A DNA stretch of 64,000 nucleotides. Source: JAFGUF01 sp040883315 (GTDB lineage Bacteria > Bacillota > Clostridia > Christensenellales > UMGS416). The notes below the pieces were generated by a model. The model was not told the DNA's origin and did not search any database. It saw only the letters and a list, made by a program, of their open reading frames with translations. Position numbers and translations under genes: made by a program. Positions 32,811-41,368 of the stretch are shown piece by piece; within the stretch, counting starts at the first letter, position 1; each line of letters begins with the position of its first letter. The stretch spans positions 60,031 through 124,030 of the forward strand of contig JBFLKU010000007.1 in assembly GCA_040883315.1 (NCBI GenBank), read 5' to 3'.

Positions 32811-33259
32811 CGGATTATATAGAGCAAGGCAGGCATCTATCCAGCCAGTATCAGGAAGTATGCGCCATGATAATGACAATAACCGATAGAATGGCTGAAG
32901 AATACGAGGCACTTTACGAGATGGCATACAAGGCACGGGAGATGAGCCTGCCGGAGAAAAATAGAGGAAAATCATCGCCGGTGGAGAGCGCGGTGATACT
33001 GATAGAGAAAATGCGGAATGAAATGGACAGCAGATACTGCAGCGAGATAGCTGAGCTGGAGCGAAAGCGAATGGACATAGAGGGCATAGTGGAGAGTGCT
33101 GGGCTTTCCGCCGTGGAGCAGCAGGTATTCTACCTGCGCTATGGTATCCGCAGAAAAAGGCTTTCCCTAGATGAGATAGCGGATATGGTATTCTACAGCC
33201 AGCGGCATGTGAAAAGGGTGCTGGAGCGGTGCTATGATAAAGTGGGTGCTGTACTTTGA
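32807..33259 (+). CDS. ArpU/RinA-like phage regulator with sigma-70 region-4 fold
   Basis: 150 residues. The start is in an ATGA overlap with the DnaD-like gene. The N-terminal 95 residues are helical. The C-terminal LSAVEQQVFYLRYGIRRKRLSLDEIADMVFYSQRHVKRVLERCYDKV (about 100-147) is a sigma region-4-like helix-turn-helix, as in ArpU, RinA and DUF1492 proteins that turn on late or packaging genes. No terminase or structural genes follow, so the module probably is a remnant or a satellite. Confidence 0.8.
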   Translation: MTDYIEQGRHLSSQYQEVCAMIMTITDRMAEEYEALYEMAYKAREMSLPEKNRGKSSPVESAVILIEKMRNEMDSRYCSEIAELERKRMDIEGIVESAGLSAVEQQVFYLRYGIRRKRLSLDEIADMVFYSQRHVKRVLERCYDKVGAVL

Positions 33260-33672
33260 GGGAATGGAAGCACGCTCTCACAATTTTGAATAGCTGTTTG
33301 TTACACATGTTTTCGGGATATTGCCAAACAAATTATTAATTTTTTATTAAAAATACTCTATTATTGGTTGTTATTGGTATTTTAAAATGGTATAATTTTC
33401 TTCGTGCTGTAAGCAATGGATTAATCAAAGACATTTTTGCTAGCAAATGGCAAAGCAAATGATAATATTTTGGTTTAAGAATAATTGCTGAAGTATTCAA
33501 AATAGCAATAAATTTAAAATATCCCACAATAAAATTATGCATCACTAAAAAGAAAAAAACAGTGTTTATGCAGTTAAATATATTAAGAGTAAAAATATTG
33601 ATTAAATTACGGTTTTGTAGTAATATAGACAAAGTTAGCCAAATTTAGATAAAAGAATTTTGAAGAGGTAGT
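33260..33672. other. 413-base AT-rich intergenic region
   Basis: No gene is supported. A minus-strand frame at 33336-33632 lacks a ribosome site and has low-complexity composition. The region separates the phage-like module from the glycan operon and probably holds the operon promoter, but no clean -35/-10 pair can be named. Confidence 0.5.
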
Positions 33673-34605
33673 ATGGAAAGTTGTTTAATCGGATATACAG
33701 GATTTGTAGGCAGCAATATTGCAGAGCAGATGCCATTTGACGATCTGTATAATAGCAAGAATATAAATGATATTAAAGGCAAAGACTATGATTTGATAGT
33801 ATGTGCAGGAATCAGAGCAGAAAAGTATTTGGCAAATAAGTACCCTGAGGATGACCTGAATGCTATTAAAGATTTGATTGACATTCTGGAAACTGTAGCC
33901 TGTAAAAGATTTGTTTTGATCTCTACAATTGATGTATATGATCGTCCAGTCGGTGCAGATGAAGACACGGTGATTGACGAAAAGATGCTGCATCCATATG
34001 GCAAAAACAGATTGTTTATGGAAAAGTGGGTGAGCGAACATTTTGACCATTATAATATCATCAGGCTGCCTGCTCTATTTGGAAAAGGACTGAAGAAAAA
34101 TTTTGTATACGACTGCCTGACCAAAATCCCAACCATGATAATGGCACCCAAATTCGATGAGCTCTCTGCCCAAGATGAGAGCGCAGCACTTTCACAGTAT
34201 TATAAAAAAGATGATAACGGCAATTATGTTTTTGACAAAAAAACAAATGAAGCCGATAAAGCAAAACTGAAAGCAATTCTTGAAGAACTGGGCTTCACAA
34301 GCCTGATTTTTACGGACTCAAGAAGTCGCTTTCCTTTTTATTATCTAAAATTCCTCAGTGAGCATATAAAAACCACAATAAATAATGATATAAGGCTTAT
34401 TAATTTTGCTACAGAGCCTATCACGGCAAAAGAAGCAGCGAAAGAAGTGTTCGGCATAGATTTTGACAATGAAAAGCCGAATGCCGACCCAATCAATTAT
34501 GATTTTAAAACTAAATACTACGATTTGTTCCACGGAAGTGACGGATATCTATTCGATAAGGAAACAATATATAAGCAGCTAAAAGAATTTGTAGGTGAAT
34601 TTTGA
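33673..34605 (+). CDS. NAD-dependent epimerase/dehydratase (extended SDR)
   Basis: 310 residues. The Rossmann motif GYTGFVGSN (7-15) binds the NAD(P) cofactor, VLISTIDVYD (about 77-86) holds the catalytic Ser/Thr region, and HPYGKNRLFME (about 105) replaces the usual YxxxK with Y-G-K-N-R; Lys is displaced, so catalysis may differ. A charged insert lies at about 160-200. It likely modifies an NDP-sugar for the downstream glycosyltransferases. GAAGAGGTAGT precedes the ATG. It is the first of six tightly packed genes. Confidence 0.8.
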   Translation: MESCLIGYTGFVGSNIAEQMPFDDLYNSKNINDIKGKDYDLIVCAGIRAEKYLANKYPEDDLNAIKDLIDILETVACKRFVLISTIDVYDRPVGADEDTVIDEKMLHPYGKNRLFMEKWVSEHFDHYNIIRLPALFGKGLKKNFVYDCLTKIPTMIMAPKFDELSAQDESAALSQYYKKDDNGNYVFDKKTNEADKAKLKAILEELGFTSLIFTDSRSRFPFYYLKFLSEHIKTTINNDIRLINFATEPITAKEAAKEVFGIDFDNEKPNADPINYDFKTKYYDLFHGSDGYLFDKETIYKQLKEFVGEF

Positions 34606-35444
34606 TGAAATTATCAATATCAAATATTGCATGGCATGCAGAAGAAGATAGCACAGTATATGATTTGATGATAAAGCACGGATTTTCCGGGCTAGAGATC
34701 GCACCGACCAGATTTTTTGAAAAACCCTACAGTGCCAATAAAGAAGACATAGAAAAGATACGAAGCGAGATAGAAGCGAGAGGGCTGGAGGTTGTAGCGA
34801 TGCAGTCACTCCACTATGGAAAGAGCGGCCTATCGCTTTTTGAGTGCGAAGAGCAAAGAGCCGCTATGCTGGAATACACAAAAGATGCTGTTTTGTTTGC
34901 AGAGAAAATTGGAGCTAAGTTATTGGTTTTTGGCAGCCCAAAGCTGAGAGTGAGCAATAATATAGAAAAAGACTATGCTATTGCGGTCGAATTTTTCGAC
35001 GAATTAGGCAGCTTTGCAAGCAGCCATAAATGCTGTGTGTGCATAGAACCAAACCCAAAAGAATATAATACCAACTTCATAAACCATACAAGCGAGGCCC
35101 TGAAGCTGGTGAAAGACGTGGACAATGATGGATTTGGACTGCACATAGATATGGGCACGATAATCATAAACAATGAAGACCTAGATGCAGTAGATGAAGC
35201 CATGGACTACATTAAGCATATCCACATAAGTTCGCCTTTTCTGAATGAGATAAACGAGGACGATATAGAGCTACACGAAAAGCTGAACAAAATACTAGAC
35301 AATAAAAATTACAGCAATTACGTCTCTATAGAGATGAGACGCCAGGATAAAGCTATAGAAAAGATAGATGATGCACTAAAATATGTATCAAAGGTATTTG
35401 GAGGGAAAACATTTGAGAGACAACTGGGAAATTCCAAAACATGA
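34605..35444 (+). CDS. Sugar-phosphate isomerase/epimerase (xylose-isomerase-like TIM barrel)
   Basis: 279 residues from the ATG at 34605, which overlaps the previous stop in TGATG. The TIM barrel shows SNIAWHAEED at strand 1, FSGLEIAPTRFFE, VFGSPKLRV, CIEPNPKEYNTN with the metal-binding Glu, LHIDMGTIIIN with Asp, and IHISSPFLNEI with His, all in AP_endonuc_2-family order. It would interconvert or rearrange a keto-sugar. It works with the SDR enzyme to supply an unusual sugar, as inferred from context. Confidence 0.85.
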   Translation: MKLSISNIAWHAEEDSTVYDLMIKHGFSGLEIAPTRFFEKPYSANKEDIEKIRSEIEARGLEVVAMQSLHYGKSGLSLFECEEQRAAMLEYTKDAVLFAEKIGAKLLVFGSPKLRVSNNIEKDYAIAVEFFDELGSFASSHKCCVCIEPNPKEYNTNFINHTSEALKLVKDVDNDGFGLHIDMGTIIINNEDLDAVDEAMDYIKHIHISSPFLNEINEDDIELHEKLNKILDNKNYSNYVSIEMRRQDKAIEKIDDALKYVSKVFGGKTFERQLGNSKT

Positions 35445-36213
35445 AGTTGACGAGCTGAAGGAAAAATCGCACAAGTATTGCTTGTGCATACCCGTAATCA
35501 ACGAAGGCGAGAGAATAGTCAGCCAGCTGAAAAAAATCGACCACGAAAAAATAAATGAATCTATTGATGTAATCATTTGCGACGGCGGAAGCACAGACGG
35601 CTCTTTGGAGAGAAGCATATTAGAAGACGCCGGAGTAACCACTTTGTTGACCAAAAAAGACAAGGGAAAATTAAGCGCTCAGCTGCGCATGGGTTATTCA
35701 TACGCTATGGGAAAGGGCTATGAAGGCATTGTGACAATAGACGGAAATGGCAAAGATGATGTGAAGGGCGTACTCAATTTCATTAAAGCTCTTGATGATG
35801 GCTACGATATGATACAGGGTTCACGATATGTAGAGGGCGGGCAGGCAATAAATACACCCAAGATACGGCATATTGCAGTGAAGATGATACATATACCTAT
35901 CACCAATATTGGTGCAGGGTTTAAATACACAGATACTACAAATGGATTTAGAGGGTATTCTAAAAAACTTATTATGGATGAAAGAGTTCAGCCATTTAGA
36001 AATGTGTTTGACACATACGAGCTGCTTGCATACCTTTCTGTTCGTGCACCGCGCCTAGGATTCAAAACCATAGAAGTGCCGGTGACCAGAAAATACCCAA
36101 ATGACGGGCATGTGCCCACAAAAATCAGCTTTTTTAAAGGAAATTGGTTGCTAATAAAGATACTCTTTAGTGCGGTATTTGGTTTATACAACCCTAAAAA
36201 GATAGATGAATAA
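35413..36213 (+). CDS. GT2 glycosyltransferase (DPM1-like)
   Basis: 266 residues from the TTG at 35413, chosen because GGAGGG lies 8 bases upstream; the ATG at 35383 would overlap more and has no site. The GT-A fold shows YCLCIPVINEGERI, VIICDGGSTDGS (nucleotide), then TIDGNGKDDV in place of DxD, and SRYVEGG. The C-terminus is basic, with a hydrophobic run. It would make a polyprenyl-phosphate sugar or add a sugar on the inner face. Sits between the isomerase and an EamA/SMR-type pair, so the lipid-linked product may be flipped by that pair. Confidence 0.85.
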   Translation: MRDNWEIPKHEVDELKEKSHKYCLCIPVINEGERIVSQLKKIDHEKINESIDVIICDGGSTDGSLERSILEDAGVTTLLTKKDKGKLSAQLRMGYSYAMGKGYEGIVTIDGNGKDDVKGVLNFIKALDDGYDMIQGSRYVEGGQAINTPKIRHIAVKMIHIPITNIGAGFKYTDTTNGFRGYSKKLIMDERVQPFRNVFDTYELLAYLSVRAPRLGFKTIEVPVTRKYPNDGHVPTKISFFKGNWLLIKILFSAVFGLYNPKKIDE

Positions 36214-36535
36214 AAAATATTTAGGCGTAATAATTATGATTACATCTGCTCTTTGCACGTCATTGGGGCAGATGCTTTGGAAGCTGTCGGAAGCACAGAT
36301 TAATGTTTACCTGATAGTAGGATTTCTGCTCTATTCAGTTGGAGCATTGCTGATGGTGGTTGGCTTTAAATACGGAGAGCTATCTAGGCTCCATCCGCTT
36401 CTTTGCCTCAGCTATTTTTTTGCGATAATTTTGGGATGGACAATTCTCGGAGAAATAATATCGGTGTATAAACTGATTGGGATTGCAGTAATTATCACAG
36501 GAGTTATTTTTATTGTGGGAGATTCAAATGGTTAA
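36206..36535 (+). CDS. EamA/SMR-type membrane protein (ArnE-like), first of a pair
   Basis: 109 residues with four membrane helices, the size and layout of ArnE/EmrE. A conserved-looking LGQMLWKLSE (about 19-28) carries a Glu after helix 1, and GWTILGEIISVYKLIGIAVIITG closes helix 3-4. In this family paired small proteins flip undecaprenyl-phosphate sugars across the membrane. The gene overlaps the GT2 stop, and the next gene is a second member, so a heterodimeric flippase is likely. Confidence 0.8.
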   Translation: MNKKYLGVIIMITSALCTSLGQMLWKLSEAQINVYLIVGFLLYSVGALLMVVGFKYGELSRLHPLLCLSYFFAIILGWTILGEIISVYKLIGIAVIITGVIFIVGDSNG

Positions 36536-36863
36536 ATATTATGCAGTATTGGTGATTATGACAATTCTAGGCTCCTTTGGTGCTTATTTTTTGAAGAAAG
36601 CCACAAGCGTAGAAAGCAGCCTGTTTAGAACTTTTTTTAAAAAGGAGATATACATAGGCGGATCATTATATTTTTTGAGTGCACTTATTAATATATATAT
36701 ACTTAAGTTCATCGATTACACAATCGTTCTACCGCTGACATCATTGTCATATATATGGACTATGGTAATAGCAGGAATAATAATGAAGGAGAAAATAGGC
36801 AGGAATAAGGTAATTGGGGTTGCCTGCATTCTGATTGGTGCCGTATTTGTTGGGATAGGATAG
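36528..36863 (+). CDS. EamA/SMR-type membrane protein (ArnF-like), second of a pair
   Basis: 111 residues from the ATG at 36528 (GGGAG ends 5 bases before). Four membrane helices; GSFGAYFLKKAT (helix 1), DYTIVLPLTSLSYIWTMVIAG (helix 3) and KVIGVACILIGAVFVGIG (helix 4) match the EamA/SMR pattern. It overlaps its partner by 8 bases. Together they would move a lipid-linked sugar to the outer face for the transferase at 39145 or another GT-C enzyme. Confidence 0.8.
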   Translation: MVKYYAVLVIMTILGSFGAYFLKKATSVESSLFRTFFKKEIYIGGSLYFLSALINIYILKFIDYTIVLPLTSLSYIWTMVIAGIIMKEKIGRNKVIGVACILIGAVFVGIG

Positions 36864-36867
36864 GAAA

Positions 36868-37977
36868 ATGAAAGACTACGATAAGATAATTATTGGTGCG
36901 GGTATATATGGGCTATATGCCGCAAAATTTTGTGTGGAAAAAGGCGATAAAGTATTGGTGTTGGAATACGATAGTGAAGCAGTATCCAGAGCTACTTATA
37001 TTAATCAGGCAAGGGTACATAATGGATATCACTATCCGCGAAGCTACTCTACAGCCATAAAATCCGCAAACTACTTCAGAAGATTTAATGAAGACTTCAA
37101 CTTTGCAGTAAATAAGCAATTTACAAAAATATATGCTACATCCAAAGAATACTCATGGACATCAGAAAAGCAATTTGAAAAATTTTGTGAAGCTGCCAAT
37201 ATACGATGTGAAAAAATCAATTACAGACAGTATTTTAATAAAGGGCTTGTCGATGGTGCATTCGAAACGGAGGAATACACCTTTGATGCAATGGAAATAA
37301 AAAAATATTTTCTAGACAGCATCAAGGGCAAGGTGGAGATAATCTATAATGCCAAAATTGATTCCGTTGAGGAGACCAACGACAGACTCTATAAAGTCAT
37401 ATTGAAAGACGGCACAGAGCATGCAGCGCCATATGTGCTGAATGCAACATACGCCAGTACAAACCAAATATCGCATTTGATGGGCTTTCAAATGTTTAAC
37501 ATCAAATATGAGCTGTGCGAAATTATACTTTGCAAAACATCAAAAAACATCGAAAACATTGGTATCACTGTGATGGATGGGCCTTTCTTTTCGGTTATGC
37601 CATTTGGGCTAACGGGTGACCATTCACTAACATCTGTTACTTTTACGCCCCACATCAGCAGCAGCGAAAGCCTTCCAGCATTCAGCTGCCAGTCTAGGTG
37701 CGAATGCTCGCCAGTGCAGCTGAGCAACTGCAACCTATGCGATTACAAGCCCAAAAGTGCATGGGAATACATGTACAGACTGGCAAAAAAATATTTGAAA
37801 AATGACATTGATATATTTTACAAGGGCTCGTTATTTTCAATAAAGCCAATACTAAAAGCATCAGAAATAGATGACTCCAGACCAACTGTAATAAGAATAC
37901 ACAATGAAAGCCCCAAATTTGTATCTGTGCTCTCAGGCAAGATAAACACGGTTTATGATTTGGACGAGGTTTTATAA
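36868..37977 (+). CDS. FAD-dependent DAO-type oxidoreductase
   Basis: 369 residues. The dinucleotide-binding fold IIGAGIYGLYAAKFCVEKGDKVLVLE (8-33) holds FAD. ATYINQARVHNGYHYPRS (about 42-59) follows the DAO-family Arg/His contact region, and HAAPYVLNATYAS (about 189) is the second FAD part. Five Cys residues cluster near 270-295 (SCQSRCECSPVQLSNCNLC), which is unusual and could bind metal. It is not membrane-bound. It may oxidise a sugar or an amine precursor in the glycan pathway; substrate unknown. It is the last of six coupled genes. Confidence 0.75.
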   Translation: MKDYDKIIIGAGIYGLYAAKFCVEKGDKVLVLEYDSEAVSRATYINQARVHNGYHYPRSYSTAIKSANYFRRFNEDFNFAVNKQFTKIYATSKEYSWTSEKQFEKFCEAANIRCEKINYRQYFNKGLVDGAFETEEYTFDAMEIKKYFLDSIKGKVEIIYNAKIDSVEETNDRLYKVILKDGTEHAAPYVLNATYASTNQISHLMGFQMFNIKYELCEIILCKTSKNIENIGITVMDGPFFSVMPFGLTGDHSLTSVTFTPHISSSESLPAFSCQSRCECSPVQLSNCNLCDYKPKSAWEYMYRLAKKYLKNDIDIFYKGSLFSIKPILKASEIDDSRPTVIRIHNESPKFVSVLSGKINTVYDLDEVL

Positions 37978-38015
37978 ACAATTACGTGCGAATTGATTTG
38001 GAATAGCTATACATT

Positions 38016-38046
38016 TCACAAATATATATATATATATATATTGTGG
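38016..38046. repeat. (AT)10 run inside CACAA/TTGTG arms
   Basis: Ten AT dinucleotides at 38022-38041, flanked by CACAA and TTGTG, form a self-complementary stretch between two glycan genes. It is prone to slippage and could shift promoter spacing; no promoter can be assigned with confidence. Confidence 0.8.
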
Positions 38047-38086
38047 ATGTAATGCAGAGAACAACCACTAGGAAGGAACGCGAGAC

Positions 38087-39046
38087 ATGAAAAACTATTT
38101 AGAGAAAGAAAAGAATTTTATAAGTGCTGTAGTATATTTAAGAAACTGCACTGAGAGAATAATAGATTTTATGGAAAAGGTTGATGCAGTATTATCGGAA
38201 AATTTTTGTCAGTATGAATTTATACTGGTGGATGACAACAGTGAAGATGACACACTAAAAAAAGTTAATTCGGTCACTTTGAGCGAAAACAGCAATATGT
38301 ATGTGGTGAAAATGGCGTATTATCACGGCAAGGAAAAGGCAATGCGTGCTGGCATAGACCTGGCAATTGGAGACTTTGTGTTTGAGTTCGATTCAACCCT
38401 TATAAATTATGAGCTTTCGTTGATTTATGATGTTTATCTAAAATCACTAGAAGGATATGATGTGGTTGCTGCTTCGCAGAATGCAGAGCAAGGAAAGAGA
38501 TTCTCGACTTTTTATAAAATACTGGAAAAGACATCGGAGAATAATATTAAGCTAAAATCAGAGACCTTTAGGGTAGTATCACGCCGAATGATAAACAGAT
38601 CTATGAACAGCAGCAATCAGGTATTTTATAGAAAGGCAATATACCATAATTCCGGACTAAAGACGTGCATTATTAATTATGATGTTACGAATGATAAAAA
38701 AGTAAATGATTCGCTGAAATTTTCTCAGCAGACTAATATGGCTATGGATATTTTAGTAAATCATTCTGATATCGGTACCAGAATAGCAGGGTATATATCT
38801 ATCATATTTTTGGTCTTTGCCATTATTACTACAGGTTATACAGTGTATACATACTTAACATTGGAGAACATACAGCCGGGCTGGGCAACAACAATGTTTT
38901 TTCTATCCATCAGCTTTACTGGAGTGTTCCTTACACTTTATATAATAACAAAATACTTGGTTAATATTTTGTTGGAAGTCAGAAACAAGCCGATGTATGT
39001 ATACAAATCCGTAGAAAAGCTAAAGAAGAATGGCACAGAGTCTTGA
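38087..39046 (+). CDS. GT2 glycosyltransferase with two C-terminal membrane helices (GtrB-like)
   Basis: 319 residues. N-terminal GT-A domain: FISAVVYLRNCTERI, YEFILVDDNSEDDT (nucleotide/metal), then FEFDSTLINYE in the acceptor region. Two membrane helices at about 233-255 and 267-289 give the GtrB/DPM topology that uses polyprenyl phosphate as acceptor. It would make a lipid-linked sugar for the large membrane protein behind it. AAGGAACGCGAGAC precedes the ATG. Confidence 0.85.
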   Translation: MKNYLEKEKNFISAVVYLRNCTERIIDFMEKVDAVLSENFCQYEFILVDDNSEDDTLKKVNSVTLSENSNMYVVKMAYYHGKEKAMRAGIDLAIGDFVFEFDSTLINYELSLIYDVYLKSLEGYDVVAASQNAEQGKRFSTFYKILEKTSENNIKLKSETFRVVSRRMINRSMNSSNQVFYRKAIYHNSGLKTCIINYDVTNDKKVNDSLKFSQQTNMAMDILVNHSDIGTRIAGYISIIFLVFAIITTGYTVYTYLTLENIQPGWATTMFFLSISFTGVFLTLYIITKYLVNILLEVRNKPMYVYKSVEKLKKNGTES

Positions 39047-39144
39047 TTTTAGATATTTTATGATTCTAACATTATGCTGAAATCTATGCCATGCACGCAA
39101 CCTGAGAAAATGTGAGCTATAATAAAAAAAGGATGTAGTAAAGA

Positions 39145-41097
39145 ATGAAACTATCTAAACTGAATTTTTTGGGAATTTTAACTATACTTTGTCCGGTCTG
39201 GGTGCTGGTCTCTCTGCAGGCTTTTGTGCCAACTAGTGCAATATATATTATAAAGAATGTGGTGTTGGGATGCATTCTGGGATATTTTATATATCGATTC
39301 ATACTTAAAAAATATGTAGACGATAAAGAAACCAATATCGCAAAAGTAATTTGCCTTCTATTGCCCTCAATATTGATGCTAGGGCATGCTTTTCCGTTTT
39401 TTAAGACAGTTCTATTCTATAATTTATATTTGGCACTGCAGCTAATATTTGTTTATGTAGCGTTTTTATCAGGTGTTGAAAAAGGAATGAAACGAACATG
39501 CATATATATTTTAGCAGCTGCTATAGCTTTAGTTATTTGGTTTTGCATTTTCCCAGCATCTTGTTTTACAGCTGATTCGTACAGTTACTATGAAATGTCT
39601 AAAAACATATTTAGTGATTTTGGAAAAATAAACACTCACAGACAATATGTAATGCCTTCTGATTATGGAATCTCTTTTCCTTATTTATATCCTGCAATGA
39701 TTGCAATTCTCAATTTCTTTACTGGATTGGGCATTTACAATGGTGTTTTGATAAATATAGCTGCAGCAATAGGGTCTATTTACATCTTAGCAAGTTTTTC
39801 GAATAAGGCTCTAAACAACTACATAGCAGGCACTGTTACTTCGTTATTGCTTGTTTGCAATCCCCACTATCTATTTGAAGTATTTGCTGCTCGCGCTATT
39901 CCAGCCGCTATCTTTTGCTCTTTAATTGTATTAAACTTGCTTTATAATATTAATGAAGTATCACCGAAAAAACTATTTATAGCTGGGTTAGCGGCAGGGG
40001 CAGCAATAGTTATAAGGTTTGATGCCTTGGTAATAGCGGGGTGCAGTGGAATTATTGTTTTTTTATTCAGCAAGGAAAAACGCATTTCTAACTTAATTTA
40101 TTTTGGCTTAGGCATTATGATATTTGCAATGCCATGGGCTCTGTATTCCCTAGTTCATTTTCACAAGCCGTGGATTAGTGACAATGGCGGTAATTTATTG
40201 TTAGTAAATACTCAAATTCCACATCGTTATCTATCAGATAATTTCGTTTCTCCTAATTTGATTAATAGCCCCCAATTATGGGTTGAAGCATTGGTAACAC
40301 GAAAATTGAAAACAATTATTAAATCACTGTTTTATAGCATAATAAATAGTGGTGGATTTTATATATTTATATGGTTTCTGATTAATGCCGCTCTCACAAA
40401 GTTTAAGGGAATAAAGAAATACTTTACTAACAACAAGTACTATTTTATCGTATCTCTAATACTAATTGGCATTTTTGCATTGAAGACGCTTTCATATATA
40501 ATGGTAGGCTATGGTGACAGCAGATATCATGTAGAGACAATACTTTTTTCTTCTTTTTTATTTATTGGATATATTTCATCTATGCAAAGGGACGAAAGCA
40601 CAAAAATATTTACAACAAGAAAAATCTTGCTGATTATTTTAAGCGTGCTTATGATTTCCCACGTTGTATTATCTCCTTTGATTCGCTTAGCTCCGATTTA
40701 TGGAAATAGTGTGTGTCCATATGACTTAAAAAAGTCAGTGTATAATCCTATTGTAGAACAAGAAATTGTTTATATGCCTAAAATTGTAGGAGAAATATCA
40801 GAAGTAGTGAAAGAAGAAAAAGAAGAGCCTAGAGTACTGTTTTTGTCCGGCAATATTTCATTTATATTTGGGGCTTATACCGGCATAACGACATTTGTAG
40901 AACCAGTAATATATGAAAATGCTGATGAGGATGCAATATATGATTTTATAAACACGATAGCAAAACCGGACTATATACTGATGGATAGAGAATACGATTA
41001 TATTAATTTAGCATATCAGCTAGAGTATATAGGCGAAGCAAACAAGCTGACAATATACAAAGTGCACGACAAGAGCGCATACCGAGAAGAGGGATAG
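39145..41097 (+). CDS. Large polytopic glycosyltransferase-like membrane protein
   Basis: 650 residues, with about eleven to thirteen membrane helices and a soluble outer C-terminal part (about 540-650). The first big outer loop has FTADSYSYYEMSKNIF (about 146-161), with Asp placed as in GT-C transferases of the GT39/PMT type, and GISFPYLYPAMIAIL after it. The chain follows a GtrB-like enzyme that supplies lipid-linked sugar. It probably transfers that sugar to a surface polymer. The family match is by topology and loop motif only. AAAAAAAGGATGT precedes the start. Confidence 0.7.
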   Translation: MKLSKLNFLGILTILCPVWVLVSLQAFVPTSAIYIIKNVVLGCILGYFIYRFILKKYVDDKETNIAKVICLLLPSILMLGHAFPFFKTVLFYNLYLALQLIFVYVAFLSGVEKGMKRTCIYILAAAIALVIWFCIFPASCFTADSYSYYEMSKNIFSDFGKINTHRQYVMPSDYGISFPYLYPAMIAILNFFTGLGIYNGVLINIAAAIGSIYILASFSNKALNNYIAGTVTSLLLVCNPHYLFEVFAARAIPAAIFCSLIVLNLLYNINEVSPKKLFIAGLAAGAAIVIRFDALVIAGCSGIIVFLFSKEKRISNLIYFGLGIMIFAMPWALYSLVHFHKPWISDNGGNLLLVNTQIPHRYLSDNFVSPNLINSPQLWVEALVTRKLKTIIKSLFYSIINSGGFYIFIWFLINAALTKFKGIKKYFTNNKYYFIVSLILIGIFALKTLSYIMVGYGDSRYHVETILFSSFLFIGYISSMQRDESTKIFTTRKILLIILSVLMISHVVLSPLIRLAPIYGNSVCPYDLKKSVYNPIVEQEIVYMPKIVGEISEVVKEEKEEPRVLFLSGNISFIFGAYTGITTFVEPVIYENADEDAIYDFINTIAKPDYILMDREYDYINLAYQLEYIGEANKLTIYKVHDKSAYREEG

Positions 41098-41124
41098 AAG
41101 GAATGTTGCAGCGGCGCAGTTTTT

Positions 41125-41190
41125 GAGTGTCAGGGCACTGCCCTGATACCCGCACAAGGGACATATCCCTTGTGTATCCCAAAAGTAAAA
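41125..41190 (-). repeat. Interspersed double-hairpin repeat (variant), inverted
   Basis: TCAGGGCACTGCCCTGA (41131-41147), then ATACCCGC and ACAAGGGACATATCCCTTGT, then GTATCCC: the reverse complement of the copy at 15000. It lies after the last glycan gene. Confidence 0.75.
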
Positions 41191-41213
41191 TATAAAAAAC
41201 GGCAGAATTATAA

Positions 41214-41270
41214 TATTAGGGATTTTAAAGGGACTAGTTCCTTTAGCGGGGTTTGGGGCAGCGCCCCATC
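41214..41270 (+). repeat. Interspersed double-hairpin repeat
   Basis: ATTAGGGATTTTAAAGGGA, GTTCCTTTAGCGGGGTTTGG and GGCAGCGCCCC: same orientation and order as the copy at 2075-2128. The two copies at 41125 and 41214 stand in opposite orientation 24 bases apart. Confidence 0.8.
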
Positions 41271-41368
41271 TCTCCCCCTACCATGCATCAAAATACATTA
41301 TATTTTATAAAATACTTCCCACAAATATAATAGTATGATAAAATGTATACCCAAAGCGAGGTATTTTT

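Noticed and set aside
33336..33632. 98-residue minus-strand frame in the gap before the glycan operon
   Set aside because: AT-rich, no ribosome site, no protein-like pattern.
41280..41368. T-box or attenuator before DAHP synthase
   Set aside because: No AGGGTGGNACCGCG motif and no antiterminator stem are present.
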